From Candidatus Lindowbacteria bacterium RIFCSPLOWO2_12_FULL_62_27 (lineage in GTDB: Bacteria > Lindowbacteria > 2-12-FULL-62-27): 64,000 nt of DNA. Positions within the stretch are counted from its first letter, which is position 1; every line of letters begins with the position of its first letter. The position numbers and the translations under genes are program-made. Below are positions 16,877 through 24,958 of this stretch, in pieces. The notes beneath the pieces are model-generated. The model did not search any database. It was given only the letters and a program-made list of their open reading frames with translations, and was not told the origin of the DNA. Where the stretch lies: assembly GCA_001784175.1 (NCBI GenBank), contig MFPR01000044.1, positions 1 to 64,000 on the forward strand, given 5' to 3'.

Positions 16877-18103
16877 TCAGCGGTCGAGGCGCACATCGTC
16901 GATGACGAGGACGCCGGCGCCGCCCTCCATTTTGGAAATCGCGATCCAGATCGATGCGGTGTTTGCCCAGTCCATCCGGTCGTCGCCGCCCCAGAAATAG
17001 GCGAAGCGGCTGACCGGGAGCGGGAGGTCGGTCCATTCGGCGCCCGCGCCGTCGGACGCCAGCGGCACATCCTCGAGTTTGACGCCGAAGTTTGTGCCAT
17101 CGGCATCGACGAGTTTGATCTCGACGGCGTTCCGGGCGCCGGTCATCCGGAGTTTCAGGTGGACGGTCCGGGCGGCGCTCAAGTCCATCTTCTTCTCCTG
17201 AGAAATCTGAACCCAGTCGCCGGCCGACAGATCATACGTGATCTCCAGCGCCCGCCCGTCGGCGCCCGGGACGGCGGCGGTGCGGATGGACGCGCCATCG
17301 GCGTGCTCCGATTTCCATTCGTCCGGGCGGTCCATCGGAAAATGCTGGACTGACCCGTCGTTTGCAAGCCTGATCCCGCCCAAATCGGAGCCGTCGATGC
17401 CGAGCAGACGCACCTCCATGTTGTGATGATCATCTTTCTGCCGCATCCGGACGCGGGCGGGCCGGCCGCCGGCACGGTCGGGGTCGAGCGTGGCCCGGAT
17501 CCGGTCCCAGTCCGCGGATTCGATGCGGAACGTCATTTCGGATTCGGCGCCGGTCGGCGGTGCTGCGCGGGGCGCGGAGGCGCCGAGGTCGAGATCGATA
17601 CGATCGAACGAAATGTCGGACGCGCCTCCTTCGATTTTGGACACCGCCATCCACACCGATGTGACTTTGGCGAGATCGAGCGACGTGTCGGTCCCGCCCC
17701 AGAAATACTCGAAGCGCGAATACGGGATCGCGACCTCGCGCCACGCGCCGTCGAAGGCGAGATCGTCGAGCCGCGTACCGAAATTGGTGCCGTCGGCGTC
17801 GACGAGTTTGACCTCCAGCCGGTTCTTCGAGCCCGCGCAACGGAGGTTGATCCGGACGGCGGTGATGCCCTCCAAATTCAAATCGGCGTCCTGCCAGACT
17901 TGCGCCCAATCGCCGCGGGAAAGATCGACGCTCACGACGATGCCTTTGCCGCCGGGCGTCTCCACCGTCTTGACGCCGATCGACGCGCCGTCGGCCTGGC
18001 CTGAATTCCATTTTGCCGGATCGGACACGTCGAGTCTCTCCGCGCCAGCGACCGCGCCAAGTACAAAACCCCAGGCAATCGCGACAGACAAAATGCTGGA
18101 CAT
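16877..18103 (-). CDS. Secreted protein with two CBM11-like modules
   Basis: 408 aa with a signal peptide (ending about residue 20, AGA). Module 1 (about 22-172) and module 2 (about 235-408) share the motifs NxLEVKLVDADGTNFG and a later FxYFWGG followed by LDxxxVxxVWMAVSKxEGG. This is the pattern of CBM11-like beta-sandwiches that bind beta-glucan. A shorter linker (about 175-235) sits between them. There is no catalytic domain, so a substrate-binding or scaffold role is likely. The start is 3 bp after the GH9 stop, and its GGAG ribosome site is embedded in the GH9 C-terminal codons, so expression with the GH9-like enzyme is expected. Confidence 0.75.
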   Translation of the reverse strand: MSSILSVAIAWGFVLGAVAGAERLDVSDPAKWNSGQADGASIGVKTVETPGGKGIVVSVDLSRGDWAQVWQDADLNLEGITAVRINLRCAGSKNRLEVKLVDADGTNFGTRLDDLAFDGAWREVAIPYSRFEYFWGGTDTSLDLAKVTSVWMAVSKIEGGASDISFDRIDLDLGASAPRAAPPTGAESEMTFRIESADWDRIRATLDPDRAGGRPARVRMRQKDDHHNMEVRLLGIDGSDLGGIRLANDGSVQHFPMDRPDEWKSEHADGASIRTAAVPGADGRALEITYDLSAGDWVQISQEKKMDLSAARTVHLKLRMTGARNAVEIKLVDADGTNFGVKLEDVPLASDGAGAEWTDLPLPVSRFAYFWGGDDRMDWANTASIWIAISKMEGGAGVLVIDDVRLDR

Positions 18104-18106
18104 AAT

Positions 18107-21100
18107 TTATTCTCCTTTCGGAAACGGCTCCACGCCGGTGTTGGCAAAGTACAACCACGCCGTCGGGCAGACGCCGTACATGGGCGTATGCCAGGCGCCG
18201 CCCTTTGACAGATCGTCGCGCGAGTGCTGGAGCGCGCCGTCCGCCCGCTGCTGCGCGTTCATGTCGCGCAGGTATTCCGCCGCGCCGGCGCCGCCGGCGA
18301 TGATGTACTGGAGCGTGCCCTCGTTCCAGACCGTGTAGGGGCCGGTCGCGTCGAAGCCGCGGATCTGCCCGTCGGCGGTTTTGCATTCGAGATACCGGCG
18401 CGCGAACGCCAGGGACCGCAGGCCGCGGTCCGGCGCGCCCGCGCCGGCCGCGAAACTCGCGCCCCACGTCTGCACGTCGAGATAGGGCTGCAGGTCGGCC
18501 GGCGCCACCTGAAAGCGGCCTTCCGCGTCGTTCCAGACTTTCGTCAGAAGGTACTGTTTGAGCCGGTCCGCCGCGGCCATCAGCCCCGCCGCCGTCAGCG
18601 CGCGCCACGATGTCATGTTGCCCTCGGTCACGTCATGCAGGCGCCCGTCCTCGCGCTGCTGCGACGCGAGCCACTGCGCGCCGAGCTGCAACATGGCGGC
18701 GTACCTCGTGTCGCCGGTGACGGCCGTGTATCGATGAATCCCATAGACGATCCACGCGGCGGACCCGATCCAGCGGTTGTCGAATTCATACAGCACGCCG
18801 GGAACGTCCGACCGAAACCATTTCTTGCGGTCGTCGTCGGACAGGTCGACCGGTTTGCCGGCATCGAGCATGTATCCGTCGTTCCAGTGGCCTTCGGGTT
18901 TCTGGAGTTTCTCCAGCGCCGCGAGCAGCCGTTCGGCGGCCGGCCGATTTTCGCGCGCAAGGACGATGAGGCAAATTCCCTGATCGTAGGTCCAGCCGAA
19001 AGGCCTGTGGTCGTTTTCGTAGGAGAGGATCAATCCCGACGGCTGCTGCATCGACGCGATCCATGCGGCGGCTTTCCGGGCGACGCTTTCGTCGCCTTTG
19101 ACGTACTCGAACCGCGCCTGCGGCGATGGCGCCTCGAGCGACGAGTCCGGAGCGCGGCCGAACAGAGGGCTGTCGATCCAGACGGTCCCCTTGCCGCCGG
19201 CCATTTTGCTGACGGCGAAAAAAATCTTACGAAGTTTCGCCGGATCAAACGTCCCGTCCCCGCCCCACCAGTATTTGAATTCCTTGATCGGGATCGCGAA
19301 GTCGCGCCAGTCTTCCGTCGCCGTCGCACCCTCGATCGCGCGGCCCGCGTTGACGCCGTCGGCGTCTTCCAGCTTGATTTCAAGCTTGTTGGCCGGGCCC
19401 GTCCCCTTCAACCGGAACTTGAACGCGCCGAAGTTCCGGAGGTCGAGGTTCACATCTTTTTTCACCTGCGCCCAATTTCCGGAGGAGAGATCATACTCGA
19501 CCCGGAGGGCGCCGTGGTCGGCGCCAATTTTGACGGACGCGCCCTGATCGTGTTCCGTTTTCCATTCGTCCGGAGGCAACAACTGTTGCCGGTCGCTTTC
19601 CACGACCGGTACCCAGAATCCATCGTCGGCGAGTTTCGGCCGGTCCCGATCGTGCACCCGCACGAGTACGGGCCGGCCGGACACGCGGACGACCACCGGC
19701 CGCTCGTCTTTGGCCCGCGCCGCGACCTCGAAACTCTCCGGCAAGCCGCTCACGACTTCCGCGCCCAGCACGGAAAGGACCGGACGCACCACAACCGACG
19801 CATGGGACCGGTTGTCCGTCACGACCGAGAGCCGCGCCTCGCGCTGAGTGGGCGCAGACGGCGGCACGACGACTTCGAAAGAAATGCGCCGGTCAAGATC
19901 GATCTCAAGATCGATCTTCTGCCCGGACACGGGGACCAGATCCATCGTGTCCGATCCCGGTATTTGGATCACGTGGCGCGCCTGTGCCGCCAGCGCGACC
20001 GGACCGGCTTTTCCGCCGGCCAGCGCGAGGTCCACGATTTCGAGGCCGTCCTCTCTCCATATCTTAATGTTGCCTTCGACCGGCCGGCCGGACTGCGTGA
20101 TCGTCGCGCGCAATTCCGCGTCGCGGTCGAGTTCCGGCATAAGGGAAAGATAGTAGCTGTTGTGCGGCAGCCAATCTTCGCCGCTGGAAGGTCCCTCGCC
20201 CCACCATTCGGGTTCCTCCGTCGTCTCGTTGCCGCTGACGATGCCGTTCGGAATCTCTCCGGTGACCGGGCCCTTTCCGTAAAACGCCGACATGTGCGCG
20301 CCGGATCGGCTGCCGACGCCGGCCATCATGCAGTATCCGAGCGGATTCTTGCCGAGGGCCCACTGCATCTGCTCGTCCGCGAACCATTCGAGCGCGTAGG
20401 CGCCCCAGAGCTGAGCGAGCTTGATCGCGACGTAGCCGTATCCGAAATGGTCGCAGTTGAGACCATGGAACGACGCGGCGGCGCGCTCGCCGGCCTTGCC
20501 GGAGAAAAATTTCGGATAAAAGCGCCCGTCCTCCCCCGGTTCGAGTCCATGCGCGATCTGCCAGTAGGGCGACCCGGCGGACATCGCGTGGAGGTATCGC
20601 CGCGCGAAGACCGAGTTGGCGTAATGGATCGAAAACCAGTGTGGATGGTCCCGCGGCAAATCCTCCTCCAGCATCGCCAGCGCGAGGTGAATCCCGACAT
20701 TGAAGGACACGAACTTGTACTGGAAATGGAAATCGCGTTCGGCGGCGGAAAAGAAAAAGTTTCCGACCGCGCCGTTGGCGATTTTGGACGGATCGAGCGA
20801 CTGGAGCGCGAGCAGTTTCGGCAGGACTTCGTCGAGGCGGTGAAGGTACTCGCCTTCGGGAAACCTCCGGTGAAGCGATGCGGCGGCGTAGAGGTAGATG
20901 CCGTAGTCGTGCGCCGTCTCGAGCGGCTGCGCATCGATCCATTTCCAGGCCGTCTGAGCGACGCGCGCGGCGCGGTCCGCAAGCTCCGGGTCGATCCTGC
21001 GGCCGGCGTCAGCGCCGTCGAGGAGCGCGGCGACGTTGAAGCAGGTTGCGTGAAGATTTTTCTCCAGATACTTGACGCGCGGGATCGTGTCGTCCTCGCG

Positions 21101-22348
21101 GCGGAGGGGGCCAAGCCGGGAGATAAAATCATCGTACGACATGAATTTTTTGAAATCCGCCTCGATCCCGCCCCAGCTCACGGTGCCGTCCGGCTCGGGT
21201 ACGTCGGCGAGGAAGCGCAGGCCGAATCGCAGTTCGTCCAGCGCGTCGTCCACGCCATCGGTGTCGGCGTCCGGGCGGTACGCGCCAAGCGCGGCGTATC
21301 GAGCCAGCCCCAGAACATAGTGCGGGAGCGACCACATGCGTTTGGAGATGTCCATCTGCGTGTCGTGGTACCCGCCGGGCACGGGATCGTCCTTGTGGCA
21401 GACGATGCCGCACCGCATCCAGCGGGCGTAGGCGTACTGCGCGGGGGCGGTGCGCACAGCCAGCACCCGGGGGGCGATGTCGAACGGATAGGAGGCGGTC
21501 GCCCATTCCACGTTTCCTCCCTCCTTCCAGACGCGCACCTGAATCTGGTACGTACCGGCCGCACGCACCGCGCTGAATTTGCTGGTGAGAAACCGGCCCT
21601 CCCACCGGTCGAACTTCGAGAGCTTAAGTTCCCCCTCGTACACCGGCGCTTCAGCGCCAAGCGCGACGACGCGAAACGCTCCGGACAGTACCGCATCCCG
21701 CGGGGCGTCCAGCACGCGGACCACAAAAGATTTGTCGTCCCACGGATGGTATCCGACCTGCGACGCGTGGATCTGAACGACCGGCGCGCCCGGGGTGCGC
21801 GGCGCGATGGAGAATTCGTCGATGTCGAGGAATCCCGCGCGTTTCAATCCCCGGCTCACGGCGAACCAGACACTCTCGACCTCGTCGAGCTTGCTGTCGC
21901 CGCCCCAGAGATAATGGCAGTCGCGGAACGGCACGGTCACGGCCGTCCAGCCGTCCGGAGAAACGCCGGTGATCGGCAGTTTCATTCCGTAGTAGGATCC
22001 GTCGCGGTCCTTGAGTTTGAGTTCAAAGACGCTGCCGATCGCGTCGCCGCGCAGATAAAAACGAAACGACTCGGCCTCGCGCCATTTGAAACTGGCCGTA
22101 CGGCCGATTTCGACCCAATGATCGTTCAGGAGATCGTACCGAATCCGGATCGCGCGGCCGGTCTGTCCGTCGACCGATTCGGTCGAGATCGTGGCCTTCG
22201 GCGCGTGCCCGGCCGTCCACGCGGGGACGTCGTCGAAGGAAAACAACGGCGCCGTTTCCGAATGAGTGATGACGGGGAACAGCAGGAGGGCGGCCACGGA
22301 AGTCAAAAACGCGCGCACCAAGACCGAGATACCGTTTGCAGGGACCAT
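18107..22348 (-). CDS. Multidomain GH9-like glycosidase with CBM modules and a second alpha/alpha-barrel domain
   Basis: 1413 aa, exported (signal ending near residue 30). In order: CBM11-like module (about 33-185), cellulase N-terminal Ig-like domain (about 190-295, with VVQIHASQVGYHPWDDK), GH9-like (alpha/alpha)6 domain (about 300-760), an Ig-like stretch, a second CBM11-like module (about 920-1070) and a C-terminal alpha-helical toroid (about 1080-1413, with FGWTYDQGICLIVLA and YTVWNEGTLQYI). The GH9 base motif DAGD reads HDTQMD (Asp329, Asp333). Near residue 724 GEDWLPHNSYY has Ser731 where the usual Glu of NE is expected. The enzyme may therefore have altered specificity or use another acid. 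It probably acts on beta-glucan outside the cell. The second barrel may be a separate catalytic unit. Confidence 0.8.
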   Translation of the reverse strand: MVPANGISVLVRAFLTSVAALLLFPVITHSETAPLFSFDDVPAWTAGHAPKATISTESVDGQTGRAIRIRYDLLNDHWVEIGRTASFKWREAESFRFYLRGDAIGSVFELKLKDRDGSYYGMKLPITGVSPDGWTAVTVPFRDCHYLWGGDSKLDEVESVWFAVSRGLKRAGFLDIDEFSIAPRTPGAPVVQIHASQVGYHPWDDKSFVVRVLDAPRDAVLSGAFRVVALGAEAPVYEGELKLSKFDRWEGRFLTSKFSAVRAAGTYQIQVRVWKEGGNVEWATASYPFDIAPRVLAVRTAPAQYAYARWMRCGIVCHKDDPVPGGYHDTQMDISKRMWSLPHYVLGLARYAALGAYRPDADTDGVDDALDELRFGLRFLADVPEPDGTVSWGGIEADFKKFMSYDDFISRLGPLRREDDTIPRVKYLEKNLHATCFNVAALLDGADAGRRIDPELADRAARVAQTAWKWIDAQPLETAHDYGIYLYAAASLHRRFPEGEYLHRLDEVLPKLLALQSLDPSKIANGAVGNFFFSAAERDFHFQYKFVSFNVGIHLALAMLEEDLPRDHPHWFSIHYANSVFARRYLHAMSAGSPYWQIAHGLEPGEDGRFYPKFFSGKAGERAAASFHGLNCDHFGYGYVAIKLAQLWGAYALEWFADEQMQWALGKNPLGYCMMAGVGSRSGAHMSAFYGKGPVTGEIPNGIVSGNETTEEPEWWGEGPSSGEDWLPHNSYYLSLMPELDRDAELRATITQSGRPVEGNIKIWREDGLEIVDLALAGGKAGPVALAAQARHVIQIPGSDTMDLVPVSGQKIDLEIDLDRRISFEVVVPPSAPTQREARLSVVTDNRSHASVVVRPVLSVLGAEVVSGLPESFEVAARAKDERPVVVRVSGRPVLVRVHDRDRPKLADDGFWVPVVESDRQQLLPPDEWKTEHDQGASVKIGADHGALRVEYDLSSGNWAQVKKDVNLDLRNFGAFKFRLKGTGPANKLEIKLEDADGVNAGRAIEGATATEDWRDFAIPIKEFKYWWGGDGTFDPAKLRKIFFAVSKMAGGKGTVWIDSPLFGRAPDSSLEAPSPQARFEYVKGDESVARKAAAWIASMQQPSGLILSYENDHRPFGWTYDQGICLIVLARENRPAAERLLAALEKLQKPEGHWNDGYMLDAGKPVDLSDDDRKKWFRSDVPGVLYEFDNRWIGSAAWIVYGIHRYTAVTGDTRYAAMLQLGAQWLASQQREDGRLHDVTEGNMTSWRALTAAGLMAAADRLKQYLLTKVWNDAEGRFQVAPADLQPYLDVQTWGASFAAGAGAPDRGLRSLAFARRYLECKTADGQIRGFDATGPYTVWNEGTLQYIIAGGAGAAEYLRDMNAQQRADGALQHSRDDLSKGGAWHTPMYGVCPTAWLYFANTGVEPFPKGE

Positions 22349-22375
22349 GCCTCAGATGCTAAATGTCAGATCACC
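22349..22375. promoter_or_regulatory. 27-bp divergent intergenic gap
   Basis: Only 27 bp separate the start codons of the GH9-like (minus) and GH144-like (plus) genes. That is too short for two full promoters, so the promoters must overlap each other or lie within the opposite coding sequence. I see no clear -35/-10 pair or Shine-Dalgarno sequence here. Confidence 0.35.
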
Positions 22376-24787
22376 ATGATGTCAAGAAATCATTTGATGC
22401 TCATCGCCGCCGTCCTACTGGCGCCTGTGGCCGCCGCCGGCCAGACGGACGATGCTTTGATCAACGAGATTCAGCGCAAGGCGCTCGATTATTTTCTGGA
22501 GCTGCAGCATCCCCAGACGGGACTCATCTTGGACCGCGCGAATAATTTCACGCCAACGGAGTGGTCCTACGCGCCCGCGAGCACCGCCACCGCCGGATTT
22601 GGCCTTACGGCCTACGTCGTGGGCGCGGACCGCGGATGGATCACGCGCGAGGAGGCGTACGCGCGTAGTTTGAAGGCCCTCCGGTTTTACCGGGACCGCG
22701 CCGAAGTCCACTGGGGATTTTACTATCACTTCGTCGACGCGCGGGATGGCGCGCGGATGTGGAACTCGGAAGTCTCGACCATCGACACCGTTCTGTTTCT
22801 GGCGGGCGCGCTGACGGCGGCGGAATATTTCAAGGGCACCGAGGTCGACACGCTGGCGCGCGAATTGTACGAGCGCGTCGACTGGCCGGCGCTCTTGTCC
22901 GCCGACAAGCGGCTCATCAGCATGGGGTGGAATCCGGAGCGGGGGCTGCTTGCGTCGAGCTGGGACAGCTACGCGGAACTTCTGATCCTGTATCTCATGG
23001 CCATCGGATCGCCGACGCGTCCGGTTCCCGCCGACCTCTGGGACAACTGGCGGCGGCCGGTGGGCGAGTACGACGGCCACATCTCGATTGCGATCGGGCC
23101 GCTCTTCACGCACCAGTATTCTCACCTCTGGATCGATTTCCGGAACAAGCACGACCGGTACGCGGATTATTTCGAGAATTCCCGGCAGGCAACGCTCGCC
23201 AATCGCGCGTTTTGCGCGCGGAAAAAGAAATCGTACCGGACCTATGACGATGACGTGTGGGGGCTGACCGCGTGCGACGGGCCGGACGGATATCGCGCCT
23301 ACGGCGGGCCGCCGGCGCCGCCGATCCATGACGGGACCGTGGCGCCGACCGCGGCCGGCGGGTCGATCGTCTTTGCGCCGGACGAGGCGATTCAATGCAT
23401 GAAGACGATGAAGGAACGGCACGGCGGAAAACTCTGGGGAAAGTACGGCTTCTCGGACGCCTTCAACGTGGACCGCGACTGGTGGGACAAGGACGTGATC
23501 GGGATCGACCAGGGGGCGATGCTGCTCATGATCGAAAATTACAGGACCGGACTCATCTGGGAACTTTTCATGCGGCAGGACTGGGTGAAGCGCGCGATGG
23601 ACGCGGTGGGATTCAAGCCCGGAACGAAGCGCCTGACCGAGTCGGACGTGACGATGGCGCGGGCGAAATTCAAAGACCGGGAGGACCGGCCGCGTCTGGA
23701 GGCGCCTGCAGTGACGGCGATTCCCGCCGCCGACGGCAAGCTGGACGATTGGGCCACGCCAAAGTGGGTGGAGCTTCTGTATCCGGACGACGTTGAAACG
23801 GGCCGGAGGACTTCCGCGGCCGACCTGTCGGCGCGATTTTCCGTCTGCCGGACCGAAGAAGCGCTGGCGCTGGCCGTGCGAGTGACAGACAACGACATTC
23901 AAAACCCGCACCCGCAGACCGAACTGTATCGAGGCGATCTGGTCGAAGTGTACGTCGATCCTCAGTCGAACGGCCTGCAATGGGGCGACGCGCAGGAGTT
24001 TCAGATCGGCATCGCGCCGGCCGCCCGCGGCGCCGACAGGGACTCCGACTGGTACGCGTGGTTTCAAAACGGCCGGCCGGCCGGCATATCGGCCGGAGCC
24101 GCCGTCGATACGGACGGATACACGGCGGAGCTGGTGATGAACTGGCCCGCGCTAGGGTTGACGCCGGCGCCGCGGCGGATCGGATTTTCAGTCGGCGTCC
24201 ACGACGTGGACAGCGACACGACGCCGGACTGCAAGGTGCAATGGTTTTTCCTCGATCCAGGAATTCTTCTGGGCGAACTCATTCTCGAATCGTGGGACAG
24301 CGGCGTCCTCGCGGACTTCAATGCGCCGTCCGACCTGAAACGGCTCGGCCGGGATTTCGGCGACTGGAAAAGCGACCCGAACGACGGCGCGCAGGGCGTG
24401 AAGGTCGATTTTGCGGAAGGCCGGGACGGCGCGTGCCTGAGATTGCGGTACGATGTCGAATCAACGAAGCCGGCCTTCAACGGATTCTGGATGAAACTCG
24501 GCCGGTTCGACGCGTCGTCCTTCAACCAGTTCCTGTTCGACATCCGGGGAGACGAGACCGAGGGCATGCCGCGGCGGATCAAAGTCGAATTGAAAACCGC
24601 GGACCGGCAGGCGTCGACGTATGTGGAGGGCATCGGCCCCGAGTGGCGGACGGTGCGGCTGTCGAAGTCGGACTTTCCGGCGATCGGCGACTGGTCAGGT
24701 CTGACGGAGTTCGTGATCGTGTTCGAGGACAAGTCGGCCGGGGAAAAAACGGGCGTCATTTATCTGGATGACATTCGATTTAAATAG
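22376..24787 (+). CDS. GH144-like (glucoamylase-fold) enzyme with CBM9-like and CBM11-like modules
   Basis: 803 aa with signal peptide MMSRNHLMLIAAVLLAPVAA; an ATG at 22379 would remove one residue. Residues about 25-440 match the glycoamylase (alpha/alpha)6 family that includes GH144 endo-beta-1,2-glucanases: KALDYFLELQHPQTGLILDR, the tract WGFYYHFVDARDGARMWNSE, SSWDSYAELLILYLMA, and WWDKDVIGIDQGAMLLMIEN. Next is a CBM9/DOMON-like domain (about 455-640, with GDLVEVYVDPQSNG) and a C-terminal CBM11-like module (about 650-803). It is probably an extracellular or periplasmic beta-glucanase; the substrate linkage cannot be fixed by eye. It is divergently transcribed from the GH9-like gene and followed by palindromic repeats. 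Confidence 0.8.
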   Translation: MMSRNHLMLIAAVLLAPVAAAGQTDDALINEIQRKALDYFLELQHPQTGLILDRANNFTPTEWSYAPASTATAGFGLTAYVVGADRGWITREEAYARSLKALRFYRDRAEVHWGFYYHFVDARDGARMWNSEVSTIDTVLFLAGALTAAEYFKGTEVDTLARELYERVDWPALLSADKRLISMGWNPERGLLASSWDSYAELLILYLMAIGSPTRPVPADLWDNWRRPVGEYDGHISIAIGPLFTHQYSHLWIDFRNKHDRYADYFENSRQATLANRAFCARKKKSYRTYDDDVWGLTACDGPDGYRAYGGPPAPPIHDGTVAPTAAGGSIVFAPDEAIQCMKTMKERHGGKLWGKYGFSDAFNVDRDWWDKDVIGIDQGAMLLMIENYRTGLIWELFMRQDWVKRAMDAVGFKPGTKRLTESDVTMARAKFKDREDRPRLEAPAVTAIPAADGKLDDWATPKWVELLYPDDVETGRRTSAADLSARFSVCRTEEALALAVRVTDNDIQNPHPQTELYRGDLVEVYVDPQSNGLQWGDAQEFQIGIAPAARGADRDSDWYAWFQNGRPAGISAGAAVDTDGYTAELVMNWPALGLTPAPRRIGFSVGVHDVDSDTTPDCKVQWFFLDPGILLGELILESWDSGVLADFNAPSDLKRLGRDFGDWKSDPNDGAQGVKVDFAEGRDGACLRLRYDVESTKPAFNGFWMKLGRFDASSFNQFLFDIRGDETEGMPRRIKVELKTADRQASTYVEGIGPEWRTVRLSKSDFPAIGDWSGLTEFVIVFEDKSAGEKTGVIYLDDIRFK

Positions 24788-24795
24788 CTGCATTT

Positions 24796-24905
24796 TCCCC
24801 CCTCTCCCGCCTCTGGCGGGAGAGGGATGGGGTGAGGGTGGCAATTTCCGGCGCCTAGGGACCCCCTCACCCTAGCCCTCTCCCCCTTCGGGGGAGAGGG
24901 GAAGA
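24796..24905. repeat. Inverted pair of REP-like palindromes (BIME-like)
   Basis: Two hairpins face each other. CCCTCTCCCGCC-TCT-GGCGGGAGAGGG (about 24800-24826) is followed by ATGGGGTGAGGGTG, and CCCTCACCCTAG leads into CCCTCTCCCCCTTCGGGGGA (24876-24900 overall). This is the classic arrangement of paired REPs between genes. It lies in the 171-bp gap between the GH144-like and GH116 genes and could stabilise mRNA ends or terminate transcription. Confidence 0.75.
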
Positions 24906-24958
24906 ACTATCAGCCCTTATCTTAGCGGGCATGCGAGGTACAGAATCGGAGGCGAGCC

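Noticed and set aside
15045-17000. Plus-strand frame opposite the fibre protein gene
   Set aside because: No domain or signal peptide; the minus-strand product has a signal peptide and VGIGT repeats.
18224-22375. Long plus-strand open frame antisense to the GH9-like gene
   Set aside because: It is the GC-rich shadow of the minus-strand gene; only the part from 22376 has a signal peptide and recognisable domains.
24796-24905. Inverted hairpins considered as a simple rho-independent terminator
   Set aside because: There is no U-run after the stems, and the same sequence family recurs at five places including inside genes, so it is a REP-type repeat.
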